A DNA stretch of 64,000 nucleotides from Planctomycetota bacterium (GTDB taxonomy: Bacteria > Planctomycetota > J058 > JAJDCQ01). A program made the translations under genes and the position numbers. The notes below the pieces were generated by a model that was not told the DNA's origin, did not search any database, and worked only from the letters and a program-made list of their open reading frames with translations. Each line of letters opens with the position of its first letter. Position 1 is the first letter of the stretch. Positions 9,371 to 21,242 of this stretch are shown in pieces. The DNA is taken from the NCBI GenBank assembly GCA_029260755.1, contig JAJDCQ010000021.1, positions 124,001-188,000 of the forward strand. The letters are read 5' to 3'.

Positions 9371-9698
9371 GTCACCTCTCCCCGCGCGTCACGCGAGACG
9401 GTCTACCGACGCGGTGAGGACGACTGGCTCCTCGCGGCCGACGAGGCATCGGAGGTCGCCGGTCTCGTTCGTCTGGTCGACCGTCATGGCCGCTCATGAT
9501 ACCGGTCGCGGGCGCGGAGAGTCACCCGCTCCGGAGCGTGCGACCGGGGGTTTTCACGCGCCGCCGGCGCGGAGCTCGCGGGGCGGCTGTTGTCGCCGCA
9601 CGAGTTGGCGCGTCTCTCTCCATGGCACGCGGTTTCCTGCGCAGCGGCGGCCGTTCTTCGCCACGGAAAACGACCCGAGACTCGAGGAGCCGACCACC
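9371..9698. other. Divergent intergenic region between the SDR and GYD genes
   Basis: This 328-bp gap separates divergent genes and must hold their promoters, but no convincing -35/-10 pair was found. It includes a GAGGAG ribosome site for the GYD gene (about 9684-9689). A 32-codon minus-strand ORF (9389-9487) has no recognisable homology or good ribosome site and was not called a gene. Confidence 0.5.
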
Positions 9699-9989
9699 AT
9701 GGTGACTCACATTGTCCTGATCGACTTCACCTCGAAGGGCATCGAGCAGATCAAGAGCTCGCCCCACCGCGCGGCCGGGTTCATCGAGTCCGCGAGCGGC
9801 TCGGGCGTGAAGGTCGAAGGCGCCTACTGGACCGCCGGCAGCCACGACGGGGTGCTGCTCCTGAACGCGCCGGATGACGAGAGCGCGGCGGCCCTCACCC
9901 TGTCGCTCGGGGTCGGCGGGTTCGTGAAGACCCAGACGCTCCGGGCCTGGGACAAGGAAGGCTTCGAGGCGATTCTCGGGAAGCTCTGA
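9699..9989 (+). CDS. GYD domain protein
   Basis: A 96-aa protein matching the GYD family (PF08734) across its length: an opening IVLIDFTSKGIEQIKSSPHRA, a central YWTAGSHDGVLLLNAPDDE and a closing TLRAWDKEGFEAIL. In most members the name-giving motif is GRYD/GxYD; here it is GSHD. The fold is a ferredoxin-like small dimer of unknown function, common in bacteria and archaea. The start ATG at 9699 has GAGGAG 10 nt upstream, although the frame is open much further back. It may share a transcript with the acyltransferase gene 17 bp downstream. Confidence 0.85.
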   Translation: MVTHIVLIDFTSKGIEQIKSSPHRAAGFIESASGSGVKVEGAYWTAGSHDGVLLLNAPDDESAAALTLSLGVGGFVKTQTLRAWDKEGFEAILGKL

Positions 9990-10006
9990 CCGGGCCGAGC
10001 GCGCCG

Positions 10007-11377
10007 ATGACCAGACGCCTCAGCTCGCTCGACGACCTCTTCCTCAAGCTCGAGACGCCGGCCACGCCCATGCACGTCGCCGCCCTCCTCGTCTTCGAGG
10101 GCGACGGCGTCGACGCGCCCGAGCGCCTCGCGCGCCTCCGCGGCGCCGATGTCCGGACCGGCCCGTTCGACTGGCGCCTCCGTCAGTCCGGGCTGCCGGG
10201 CTGGCCCCCGTCGTGGGAGACGGTGGACGGCGTCGACGTGGCCGCCCACGTCGGCGTTCGACGGGTCGATCGCCCGGGCGGCCCGTCGGAGGTGATGGCG
10301 GCCGTCTCGTCGCTGTACGGCGGGCCGCTCGGTCGCGACCGGCCGCTCTGGGAGTGCCACCTCCTCGATGGCCTCGAAGGGGGACGCTACGGCTACTACT
10401 ACAAGGTGCACCACGCGGCCATCGACGGCATGACGGCCATCCGGCGCATGCAGCAGGGGCTCCAGACGGCGCCTTCCGACGAGCCGACGCCGCCCCTGTG
10501 GCAGCACGTCCCGCCGCCGCGAGCGTCGCGGCCTCCGCGACCTCCGAGAGGAGTGGGCTCGATCCTGGCGGCGCCCTATCGGGCCGCGCGCGTCGCGGCC
10601 GAGATCGCGGGCATGATGGGGCGGCTCGCGCCCTCCGGCGCCCGACCACCCTACCGAGCCGTCGCCCCGTTCACCGCCCCGCCGTCGACGATCCTCAACC
10701 GACCGACGACGAGCGGCGGACGCCGGATCGCGTGGACGCGCCTGCCGCTCGCGCGCGTCCGAGCCGTCGGGCGCGCCGCCGGCGCGACCGTCAACGAGGT
10801 GTTCCTCGCCCTCCTCGCCGGCGTCCTCCGCGACTGGCTTCTCGCGCGGCGCGCCCTCCCCCGCCGGCCGCTCGTCGCCATGGTGCCGGTCTCGCTCCGC
10901 CGCGACGGGGAGGGGGAGGGCGGCGTCGACGCGACCGCGATCCTCTGCAATCTGGCGACCCACCTCGGCGACCGTCGAGCCCGACTCGATGCGATCACCG
11001 CGTCGTCGAAGCACGGGAAGCGCCTCGTCCACGACCTCTCTCACGAGGCGGCGTTCCTCTGGGCGATGGTCGCCATGACGCCGGCCATCGTGGCGATGCA
11101 GCTCGGCGTCTACGCCCACACGCCGCTCCCCTTCAATGTCGTCGTCTCCAACGTGCCCGGGCCGCGCGCCCCGCTCTTCGACGGGAGGTCCCGTCTCGAG
11201 GCGATCTACCCGGTGTCGATGCTCTGGGATCGCCAGGCGCTCAACGTCACCCTGATGGGCTGCGGAGACGACCTCTGCGTCGGCCTGGTCGCGACCCTCG
11301 AGCCCATCCGCGACCTGGAGGCCGTGGCCCGAGCGATCCGCGACGAGCTCGACGCCCTCGAGGCGGCCGTCGGCTAG
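10007..11377 (+). CDS. Wax ester synthase/diacylglycerol acyltransferase (WS/DGAT)
   Basis: A 456-aa acyltransferase of the WS/DGAT family, which joins acyl-CoA to fatty alcohols or diacylglycerol to make wax esters or triacylglycerol at the inner membrane. The catalytic HHxxxDG motif is HHAAIDG at about 135-141. The N-terminus LSSLDDLFLKLETPATPMHV is the family's opening block, and PFNVVVSNVPGP is the conserved C-terminal PLWxxxSNVPGP-like block. Length matches the family (450-470 aa). The start lies 17 bp after the GYD gene. It implies storage-lipid capacity. The substrate preference cannot be told from sequence. Confidence 0.92.
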   Translation: MTRRLSSLDDLFLKLETPATPMHVAALLVFEGDGVDAPERLARLRGADVRTGPFDWRLRQSGLPGWPPSWETVDGVDVAAHVGVRRVDRPGGPSEVMAAVSSLYGGPLGRDRPLWECHLLDGLEGGRYGYYYKVHHAAIDGMTAIRRMQQGLQTAPSDEPTPPLWQHVPPPRASRPPRPPRGVGSILAAPYRAARVAAEIAGMMGRLAPSGARPPYRAVAPFTAPPSTILNRPTTSGGRRIAWTRLPLARVRAVGRAAGATVNEVFLALLAGVLRDWLLARRALPRRPLVAMVPVSLRRDGEGEGGVDATAILCNLATHLGDRRARLDAITASSKHGKRLVHDLSHEAAFLWAMVAMTPAIVAMQLGVYAHTPLPFNVVVSNVPGPRAPLFDGRSRLEAIYPVSMLWDRQALNVTLMGCGDDLCVGLVATLEPIRDLEAVARAIRDELDALEAAVG

Positions 11378-11554
11378 CCGGGCGCTCGCGCTTGCCGACC
11401 GGACTCGCCCGCCTCGTTGCAGCGGAGCTCGGCGCCGGAGCCGTTCGGCCGCTGAGCCCGTGTCTTCGGGGGGAGGCTGGACGACCGCGTAGCCTGCTCC
11501 TTCACGACGCCGTGGGAGTGGGAGTAGACTCCATGCGATGATGAGTGAGTCTGC

Positions 11555-12514
11555 GTGAGAGTCCTCCTGACCGGATCGACCGGCTGGCTGGGTCGGTTCC
11601 TCGCGCCGCGGCTGCGGGAGACCGGGCACGCGGTGATCGGCCTCGACGTGGCCGAGGGGCCCGACACCGAGGTCGTCGGCAGCGTCGCCGACGGCGGGCT
11701 GATCGAGCGGACCTTCGCCGAGCACGCCCCCGATGCGGTGATCCACGCGGCCGCGCTCCACAAGCCGGACATCGCTCGCTACCCCGCGCAGGCCTTCGTC
11801 GACGTCAACGTGACCGGGACGCTCAACCTGCTCGAGGCGGCGGCGGCCGCGGGTCACGACCGGTTCGTCTTCACCTCGACCACCTCGCTCATGATCCGGA
11901 CCGACGTCCGCGCCGGTCGATCGGGCGGGGCGACGCGCGCCTTCTGGCTGGACGAGGCCTTCGCGCCGCTGCTGCCCCGGAACATCTACGGCGTGACCAA
12001 GCTCGCGGCCGAGCACCTGTGCCGGCTGGCGCACGCGCAGAGCGGAATCGAGGTGCGGATCCTCCGCACCGGCCGCTTCTTCCCCGAGGACGACGACACC
12101 CTGACCGAGCCGAGCGGCCCCAACCTCAAGGCCAACGAGCTGCTCAGCCGCCGGCTGACGGTCGAGGACGCGGCCGAGGCCCATCGGCTGGCGCTGGAGC
12201 ACGGACCCGGCCTCGGCTGCGAGGCGTTCGTCCTCTCCGCGCCGCCCCCGTTCGACCGCGACGAGGCGGAGGCGCTGATCGAGGACGCGCCGGCCGTGAT
12301 CGCCCGTCACCACCCCGAGGCCGCCGAGCTCTACGCGCGCCGTGGCTGGACGCTCCCCGACCGGATCGAGCGCGTCTACGACCCGAGCAAGGCCGAGCGG
12401 CTCCTCGGGTTTCGATGCCGGACCGACTTCGCCGCCGTCCTGCGCGCCCTCCGGGACGACGCGCCGCTCCCGTTCCACCACGACTCGAGCTACACCTCGC
12501 CCAAGGAGGTCTGA
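11555..12514 (+). CDS. NAD(P)-dependent epimerase/dehydratase (extended SDR)
   Basis: A 319-aa extended SDR. The N-terminus MRVLLTGSTGWLGRFLAPRL holds the TGxxGxxG nucleotide-binding motif, and D30 after strand 2 (GLDVAEG) indicates NAD(H) preference. The catalytic region reads TSTTSLM then NIYGVTKLAAEHL, giving YGVTK as YxxxK. Such enzymes epimerise, dehydrate or reduce nucleotide sugars or similar substrates in the cytoplasm. GTG at 11555 is taken as the start because homology begins at residue 1. Neighbours give no pathway clue. The 177-bp upstream gap should contain its promoter. Confidence 0.88.
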   Translation: MRVLLTGSTGWLGRFLAPRLRETGHAVIGLDVAEGPDTEVVGSVADGGLIERTFAEHAPDAVIHAAALHKPDIARYPAQAFVDVNVTGTLNLLEAAAAAGHDRFVFTSTTSLMIRTDVRAGRSGGATRAFWLDEAFAPLLPRNIYGVTKLAAEHLCRLAHAQSGIEVRILRTGRFFPEDDDTLTEPSGPNLKANELLSRRLTVEDAAEAHRLALEHGPGLGCEAFVLSAPPPFDRDEAEALIEDAPAVIARHHPEAAELYARRGWTLPDRIERVYDPSKAERLLGFRCRTDFAAVLRALRDDAPLPFHHDSSYTSPKEV

Positions 12515-12607
12515 GCTCACTCCTCGGGACCCACTCGAGAGAGAAGGCGGGATGGCTCGCGCTGAAGCTGATGCGCTCCATGAGAGACTCGCCAGAGGAG
12601 AGCCGCC

Positions 12608-12820
12608 ATGGCCACCAGGAAGAAGGCCACCGGGAAGAAGGCCACCGGGAAGAAGGCCACGAAGAGGAAGGCCGCCAAGAAGAGGGCCACGCCTCGGATC
12701 GTGGACCCCTGCCCGAAGTGTGGCACCGAGCTGGAATGGAACGAGGATCATCCGTACCAGAACGTCTACGGCTGGATGCCCCCCACGCGTTGTCCAGAGT
12801 GTCGCTGGGAGTCGGACTGA
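12608..12820 (+). CDS. Small zinc-ribbon protein with lysine-rich histone-H1-like tail
   Basis: A 70-aa protein in two parts. Residues 1-28 are an (R/K)KAT repeat tail with lysines and alanines like bacterial histone-H1 homologues; in DNA it is a 15-nt tandem repeat around GAAGAAGGCCACCGG. Residues 33-70 form a zinc ribbon with C35-x2-C38 and C62-x2-C65. A GGAG-rich ribosome site is at about 12595-12602. The tail suggests nucleic-acid or polyanion binding, the ribbon a metal-held module. A similar tail heads the SUKH/LRR protein at 42369. Tail-bearing small proteins are known in Planctomycetota, Chlamydiae and Myxococcota. The exact role is unknown. Confidence 0.7.
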   Translation: MATRKKATGKKATGKKATKRKAAKKRATPRIVDPCPKCGTELEWNEDHPYQNVYGWMPPTRCPECRWESD

Positions 12821-12873
12821 CCGGCCGGTCCCGTCTGGACGGGCGCAGGTATCCTCCGTGGTCGTCATGGACG

Positions 12874-16020
<3,147 letters not shown>

Positions 16021-16250
16021 TTCTGCGCGCGTCCCTCGCGTGGGACCTCGAGGGCGACTTCGGGATTCTCGTCGGCGGTCGCGGCGACGACCAGGAACCC
16101 TGCGGCGACACCTGGCGCCTGGTCCTCCGTGAGCGATGACGGCTGCCGCGTCGGCGGCGGGCGCGCTCCGGCGGTTGCGATGATCCGCCTGGCGAGGGAC
16201 CCTGGCGAGCGAGTCTCCCCGCTGAATCTCACCTCCGATAAGGAGTCGCC

Positions 16251-17903
16251 ATGTCGATGACCGATCCCCTCGTGGGCGCCTGGCGCATTCTGGACGGCGA
16301 TGCGCCGGGCGGCGACTACTTCATCTTCGGAGCGGATGGCGTCCTCGAGACCGTCTCGCGGGGCGGGCGTCAGAGGCTGGGCTGGCGCCGGTGCGACGAT
16401 GGCGTCGAGCTGCTCGAGAACGACGCGGTCGTCGACGTCATCCCCATCGCGTCCCTCGAAGGCGACTCCCTCGTCCTGAAGACGCCTGGCCCTCCGGGCA
16501 AGATGGAGCTCGAGCGCAGCGAGGCACCGCCCGACGGCGGTGCCCTCGCCGACCGGGCGGCCGACTCCGCACCGGAGAGCGGCCAGGCGCCGAGCCCCGA
16601 GGAGCTCCGGGCGCGGACGGGCCGCGTCGCGCGGTCGTTCGGCCAGCTGGCGGCCGCCGGCGTGATGATGCAGATGGGCCAGTTCCTCGGCGCGAACCCG
16701 TTCCAGATCGACTGGCTCTCGGCGGCGGTGCGCGACCAGATCGAGGCCTTCCGCGCCGGGGCGGAGCTCGACGAGACGAAGCTCGCCGAGCTGAGCGACG
16801 AGGCGTGCGCCGAGGTCGTCGCGGCCGTTCACTTCCAGGGATTCGATCTACTACCGTTCCTCACCGAGGAGCTCTCGACGGAGCACTTCGTGGGCTACCT
16901 GAAGCTCGTCGCAGACGAGGACACGCAGCTCGAGCGCCTGATCGGGGAGCTCGCTACGCTGCTGGGCGCGGACGAGTCGGGCGACGCGACGCCGGCCCCG
17001 CCCGCGCCGCAGGCCGTCGAGGAGCCGCCGCCCCCGTCGGGGGCCGCGCCGTCCTCGGAGTCCCCATCGGCGGGGCTCCCGACCTTCGACTACGAAGCGA
17101 TCGACGCGAAGGGGCAGCGGTCGAGCGGGACCATCGAGGCCGCGGACGAGGGCGCGGCCATCGCGGCGCTCAAGGAGCAGGGCGCCTTCCCCACGAAGCT
17201 CACGCGGGCGGCTGCCTCGTCGCCCTCCGAGGACGAGGCGCCCGATGAAGCGCGGGATGAGGCGCCGGACGAGGCGACGACCGCCGAGAGTGGCGCGGAG
17301 CCGGCCGACCCGTCGGCGCCTCCGACCGTCGAGGAGCAGGCGCTCCTCGCGGCGGGCCTCTGCTCGCTGCTCCGGCTGAACGTGCCCATCCTCGAGGCCT
17401 TCGCCGTCCTGAAGCGCGTGACGCGGAACGAGCCGCTCGATGGACTCCTCACGGCGCTCGACGAAGGGCTTCGCCAGGGCGATGACGTGACGACGGTTCT
17501 GAAGAGACACGCCTTCCTCGACGCCGCGCTCGTCGAGGCGGTGAAGGGCGGCGAGCAGATCGGCGAGCTCGACGGCGCCCTCCACGAGCACGCCGACGCG
17601 GTGCTCGGCCACGCCTTCGCCCGCCTGTCCGAGTCGCTCGGGCGCACCGAGGTGCTCCGCGCCTTCACCCGGAACATGGCCCAGGCGACCTGGGAGGGCA
17701 CGCCCATGCTGACGCTGCTCGAGGAGGCCACCGCCGACCTCGAGGGGTTCGACGGCGTGCTCGTGGAGTCGCTGCGCGCTGGCGAGTCGGTCCACGGAGC
17801 GCTCGCCGCGACGGGGAGCGTGGATCCGGTCTACCTCGCCATCGTGAACAAGGCCGAGCTCGACGACTGCCTGGAGGACGCCTTCTGCGACCTCGCGTGG
17901 TGA
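16251..17903 (+). CDS. Soluble multidomain protein with type II secretion F (GspF/PilC)-like modules
   Basis: A 550-aa protein with a strong AAGGAG ribosome site. Residues 1-80 (DPLVGAWRILDG onward) look lipocalin-like. Residues 120-250 are helical. Residues about 278-318 (FDYEAIDAKGQRSSGTIEAA then AAIAALKEQGAFPTKL) match the cytoplasmic N-terminal domain of GspF/PilC. Residues 366-460 (SLLRLNVPILEAFAVLKR, then LRQGDDVTTVLKRH, then GGEQIGELDGALHEHAD) match a T2SSF domain; 478-545 looks like a second, weaker copy. Unlike real GspF, no transmembrane helices follow either copy, so it is probably cytosolic. It may bind secretion or pilus ATPases as a GspF mimic; this is inference. Confidence 0.6.
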   Translation: MSMTDPLVGAWRILDGDAPGGDYFIFGADGVLETVSRGGRQRLGWRRCDDGVELLENDAVVDVIPIASLEGDSLVLKTPGPPGKMELERSEAPPDGGALADRAADSAPESGQAPSPEELRARTGRVARSFGQLAAAGVMMQMGQFLGANPFQIDWLSAAVRDQIEAFRAGAELDETKLAELSDEACAEVVAAVHFQGFDLLPFLTEELSTEHFVGYLKLVADEDTQLERLIGELATLLGADESGDATPAPPAPQAVEEPPPPSGAAPSSESPSAGLPTFDYEAIDAKGQRSSGTIEAADEGAAIAALKEQGAFPTKLTRAAASSPSEDEAPDEARDEAPDEATTAESGAEPADPSAPPTVEEQALLAAGLCSLLRLNVPILEAFAVLKRVTRNEPLDGLLTALDEGLRQGDDVTTVLKRHAFLDAALVEAVKGGEQIGELDGALHEHADAVLGHAFARLSESLGRTEVLRAFTRNMAQATWEGTPMLTLLEEATADLEGFDGVLVESLRAGESVHGALAATGSVDPVYLAIVNKAELDDCLEDAFCDLAW

Positions 17904-17926
17904 CCGGCCTCGGGCCAGCCGGTGCT

Positions 17927-20900
17927 TCAGGGCGCCCGGATCACCTTCACCACGCCCGCGTCGACGGTCGGGCCGGCATCCGCCGACGGAGCCCCGACGA
18001 GCAGCTCGACGGCGCCGTCGCCATCGACGTCGGCGGGCGCGGCGGCGATGCCGAAGCGCGCGCCGTCCTCGGGCTCGGGGTCGACGATGGAGCGGACCGC
18101 GGCGTAGCCGCCCGCGCCGTCGGGCTCGAAGACCCACAGCGCTCCGTCGCGGGTCGCCGCCGCCGACTCGAACGCTGCGCCGACGAGCAGCTCCGGGCGG
18201 CCGTCGCCGTCGAGGTCGGTCGCCGAGGCGAACGTGCCGAAGCGGGCGCCGGCCTGCGGCGACGGGCTCGCGACGGCCCGCGCGCTCCAGCTCCCGTTCG
18301 CGGCGAGGCGGAAGACGACCGCCTCGCCGGAGTCGGCGAGGCCGGCGCCGTCCTGGCCGTTCGCGCCGGCGATCACCTCGGCGCGGCCGTCGCCGTCGAG
18401 GTCGCCCACGGCGAGCGCCTCGCCGCCGAGGTGACCGTCCCGGTTCCGACCGGGGTGGGCGAGGCCGATTCCACCGCCGACCCGGCCGGCGGCGTCGGAG
18501 TAGAGGACGGCCAGGACGCCCGACCCGGTCACTCCGCCGACGTCGGCGAGCGGCCCGGAGGTGACGAGGTCGCCGCGGCCGTCGCCGTTGACGTCCCCGA
18601 CCGCGACCTGCGAGCCGAAGAGCGAGTCCCACGCGGCGGGGAACGGGTCGGCGAACGAGGTGCCCGACGCGAACCCGCCGGCGCCGTCGGAGACGAACGA
18701 CCAGACCTCGCCCGGCGATGCGGCGAACAGCGTCGTCCCGCGCCACGGCCGTCCGACGGCGACATCGTCGTCGCCATCTCCGTCGAGATCGCCGACCGCG
18801 ATGGACGCGCCGAAGGTCGACTGGGGGCGCGCCGAGGACGGCGCGAGGGCGACCGGCGCCCGGAACCCGCCCGCGCCGTCGGCGACGAAGACGAACGCCT
18901 CGCCCGAGCCGAGGAAGTCGATCCGGTTGCCCGGCGCGCCGACGGCGACGTCGGCGAGGCCGTCGCCGTTCACGTCGCCGACCGCGACCGCCGCGCCGAA
19001 CGCGGCGTGCGCCTCGGGCGTCGGGTCGTTCAGGGTCGCGACGACGGTGAAGCCGCCCGACGCATCAGCGCGGTAGACGAGCACCTCGCCGGCGCCGGTC
19101 AGACCGCCCACGTCCGAGGCGTGTGAACCGACGATCACCTCGTCGCGTCCGTCGCCGTCGATGTCGCCGCCGGCGAACGTCCCTCCGAGGCCGAAGTAGC
19201 CGCGGGTCCGCGGCTGCGTCGGGAGGATCAGGTCACTGGCGATCGGCGGAGGCGGGGGTGGCGGCGGCGGAGGCGGGGCGCCGACGACGACGAACCCGCC
19301 AGCGACGACGGCGCGCCCGGCGTTCGTCTCGACGACGACGTCGTGGGCGCCGGCCGGCAGCGCCGGGACGCGGCCCGTGACCTCGTCGCGATCGTCCTGG
19401 GCCCCCAAGGCGAGGAGCGGCTGGCCGCCGACGGTCGCCGACGTCACGCCCTCGAGCCAGTCGCCGCGGAGCACCAGCGGCGTCTCGGCGCCGACCGCTC
19501 CGGTCGGCGGCTCGATGCTGGTCACCTCGGGCGGGCCGACGGCGGAGTACCGCGGCCCCCGTATCTCGCCGCCCTCGGCGGTCGTCACGAAGATCGTGTA
19601 TCCGACCGTCGGGAGGTCGGGCAGGACGACGTCGAGCGTCGTGTCGTCTCGGGCGGTGAAGGAGACGTCGGTGTTGGCGAAGCGCACGTTCGTGGTGTTC
19701 GCGAGGCCCGTGCCGTGGAGCACGACGGTGGTCCCGGCGGTCGCGGGACCCCGGTCGGGCTCGACCCGGTCGACCGTCGGGTCCGGGACGACCTCGATCG
19801 GGACCGATGCCGCGCCGAACGGCGTCCGCACCTCGAGGGTCTGCGCGCCGATCGGCACGTCGCCGGGGAAGCGCACCTCGATCCGCGTGGTCGAGACGAC
19901 GTCGACCCTCGTCGCCCTGATCTGGGTTCCAGCGACCCAGACGGTGGTGGGGACATCGACGAAGTTGCGGCCCGTGATGACGACGTCGCCGCTCACCGCG
20001 GCGATGGCCGGGTCGACCGCGTCGATCTCCGGCGGTGGCACCTCGACCCGGTAGCCGTCCGGCAGGGTGGCCGCGCCGTGCGGCGTCTCGACGCGGACGT
20101 CGTGGGCGCCCCAGCCGAGGACCGGCGTCGTGAGGCTCGCCTCGGTCGCCGAAGCGACGATGAGCGCCTGGACCGCGTGCCCGCCGATCGTGACGGTCAT
20201 CCCGTCGACGAAGCCGGTTCCGGTGAGCGTCGCCGGAGCCAGGGTCGAGGTCGAGGGGCGCGATGATGGGGTGATGGCGGCAATGGTCGGCGGCGGCGTC
20301 GGGGCGACGCAGGTGAAGCCGCCGGCGAGGGTAGCCGTCCCGCTGCTCGTCGCCGCGACGACATCGTGGGCGCCGATCGGGACGCTCGCGAAGGTGCCCT
20401 CGACCCAGCTCCTGTTCAGGGCCGAGCGGGTCGAGGTCGGCGCGATCCCGCCGACCGTGAAGGTGTCGGGGAGGTTCGAGCCGGTCAGCGTGATGACGAC
20501 ACCGCTCTCGGCCGCCGCCTGGACGGGCGAGACGCCCGTGATCGTCGGTGCGGGCGGGGGCGGCGGCGGGGGCGGAGGAGGCGGAGGCGGGGCGTTCGGG
20601 TCATCGTCCCGTCCGAGGCCGTCGCCGGGGTCCCCCCCGCCGCCCGGGAGGTCATCGTCGTGGCCGGGCCGGCCGACCGGCGGCGCGGTCGGCAGCTCCT
20701 CGACGAGAGAGATCGTGCAGAGCCCGGCGCCGCCGCGATGCTTCGCCCGGAGACGGATGTAGACGGTCACGTCCCCGAGCACGGTGACCTCGATCCGCGC
20801 GTTGGCGCCCGGACCCGAGTCATCATCTTCCGCAACGATGACGCCCCGCGAGTCGATCAAGTAGAGATAGGGGTCGCTCGTGCTGCCGGCCGCGATCGAC

Positions 20901-21109
20901 GAGGTGTGGATCGCGTAGCGCTGGCCGCCGCGGAGGGTGGCCTGGTAGGTGCCGTAGCTGCCCTGCGGTCGCCAGGAGTAGCCGCTCCGCCACTCGAACG
21001 GTTGCCCCGGGACATCGACGGCGGACGCGTCGCCCGCCGGAGCGGCCAGGAGCGCCAGGAGGACGGTGACGGCGAGGGCGAGCGGGGTGAAGCGCGGTCG
21101 TCGGGTCAT
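17927..21109 (-). CDS. Secreted protein with IPT/TIG repeats and a seven-bladed FG-GAP propeller
   Basis: A 1060-aa exported protein. The ATG at 21109 is preferred to the upstream 21235 start because it gives a clean signal peptide (TPLALAVTVLLALLAAPAGD). Order: a PPC-like beta domain (about 35-140), an Asp/Gly linker with a polyproline run, about five IPT/TIG Ig-like repeats, a second polyproline run, then seven FG-GAP repeats, each with a Ca2+-binding D-x-D/N-G-D-G loop such as GDLDGDGDDDVAVG. Seven copies fit one complete integrin-alpha-like propeller. It is likely surface-displayed, binding polysaccharide or other cells. It converges with the GspF-like gene, with a weak inverted repeat (ACCGGC/GCCGGT) between them. 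Confidence 0.9.
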   Translation of the reverse strand: MTRRPRFTPLALAVTVLLALLAAPAGDASAVDVPGQPFEWRSGYSWRPQGSYGTYQATLRGGQRYAIHTSSIAAGSTSDPYLYLIDSRGVIVAEDDDSGPGANARIEVTVLGDVTVYIRLRAKHRGGAGLCTISLVEELPTAPPVGRPGHDDDLPGGGGDPGDGLGRDDDPNAPPPPPPPPPPPPPAPTITGVSPVQAAAESGVVITLTGSNLPDTFTVGGIAPTSTRSALNRSWVEGTFASVPIGAHDVVAATSSGTATLAGGFTCVAPTPPPTIAAITPSSRPSTSTLAPATLTGTGFVDGMTVTIGGHAVQALIVASATEASLTTPVLGWGAHDVRVETPHGAATLPDGYRVEVPPPEIDAVDPAIAAVSGDVVITGRNFVDVPTTVWVAGTQIRATRVDVVSTTRIEVRFPGDVPIGAQTLEVRTPFGAASVPIEVVPDPTVDRVEPDRGPATAGTTVVLHGTGLANTTNVRFANTDVSFTARDDTTLDVVLPDLPTVGYTIFVTTAEGGEIRGPRYSAVGPPEVTSIEPPTGAVGAETPLVLRGDWLEGVTSATVGGQPLLALGAQDDRDEVTGRVPALPAGAHDVVVETNAGRAVVAGGFVVVGAPPPPPPPPPPPIASDLILPTQPRTRGYFGLGGTFAGGDIDGDGRDEVIVGSHASDVGGLTGAGEVLVYRADASGGFTVVATLNDPTPEAHAAFGAAVAVGDVNGDGLADVAVGAPGNRIDFLGSGEAFVFVADGAGGFRAPVALAPSSARPQSTFGASIAVGDLDGDGDDDVAVGRPWRGTTLFAASPGEVWSFVSDGAGGFASGTSFADPFPAAWDSLFGSQVAVGDVNGDGRGDLVTSGPLADVGGVTGSGVLAVLYSDAAGRVGGGIGLAHPGRNRDGHLGGEALAVGDLDGDGRAEVIAGANGQDGAGLADSGEAVVFRLAANGSWSARAVASPSPQAGARFGTFASATDLDGDGRPELLVGAAFESAAATRDGALWVFEPDGAGGYAAVRSIVDPEPEDGARFGIAAAPADVDGDGAVELLVGAPSADAGPTVDAGVVKVIRAP

Positions 21110-21242
21110 GGGAGCGCGTCTGGCGTTCGCGAGGCCGCGGAACGAAGGCCTGCGCGGCGATGTCCGGCGAGACGCCGCGAGTGAAGCGACGGCGAGGAGC
21201 CTGCGACGAGTCGTCGCTTCACGCTCATTCTGCAACAGTCTC

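Noticed and set aside
9389-9487. 32-codon minus-strand ORF upstream of the SDR gene
   Set aside because: No ribosome site or homology.
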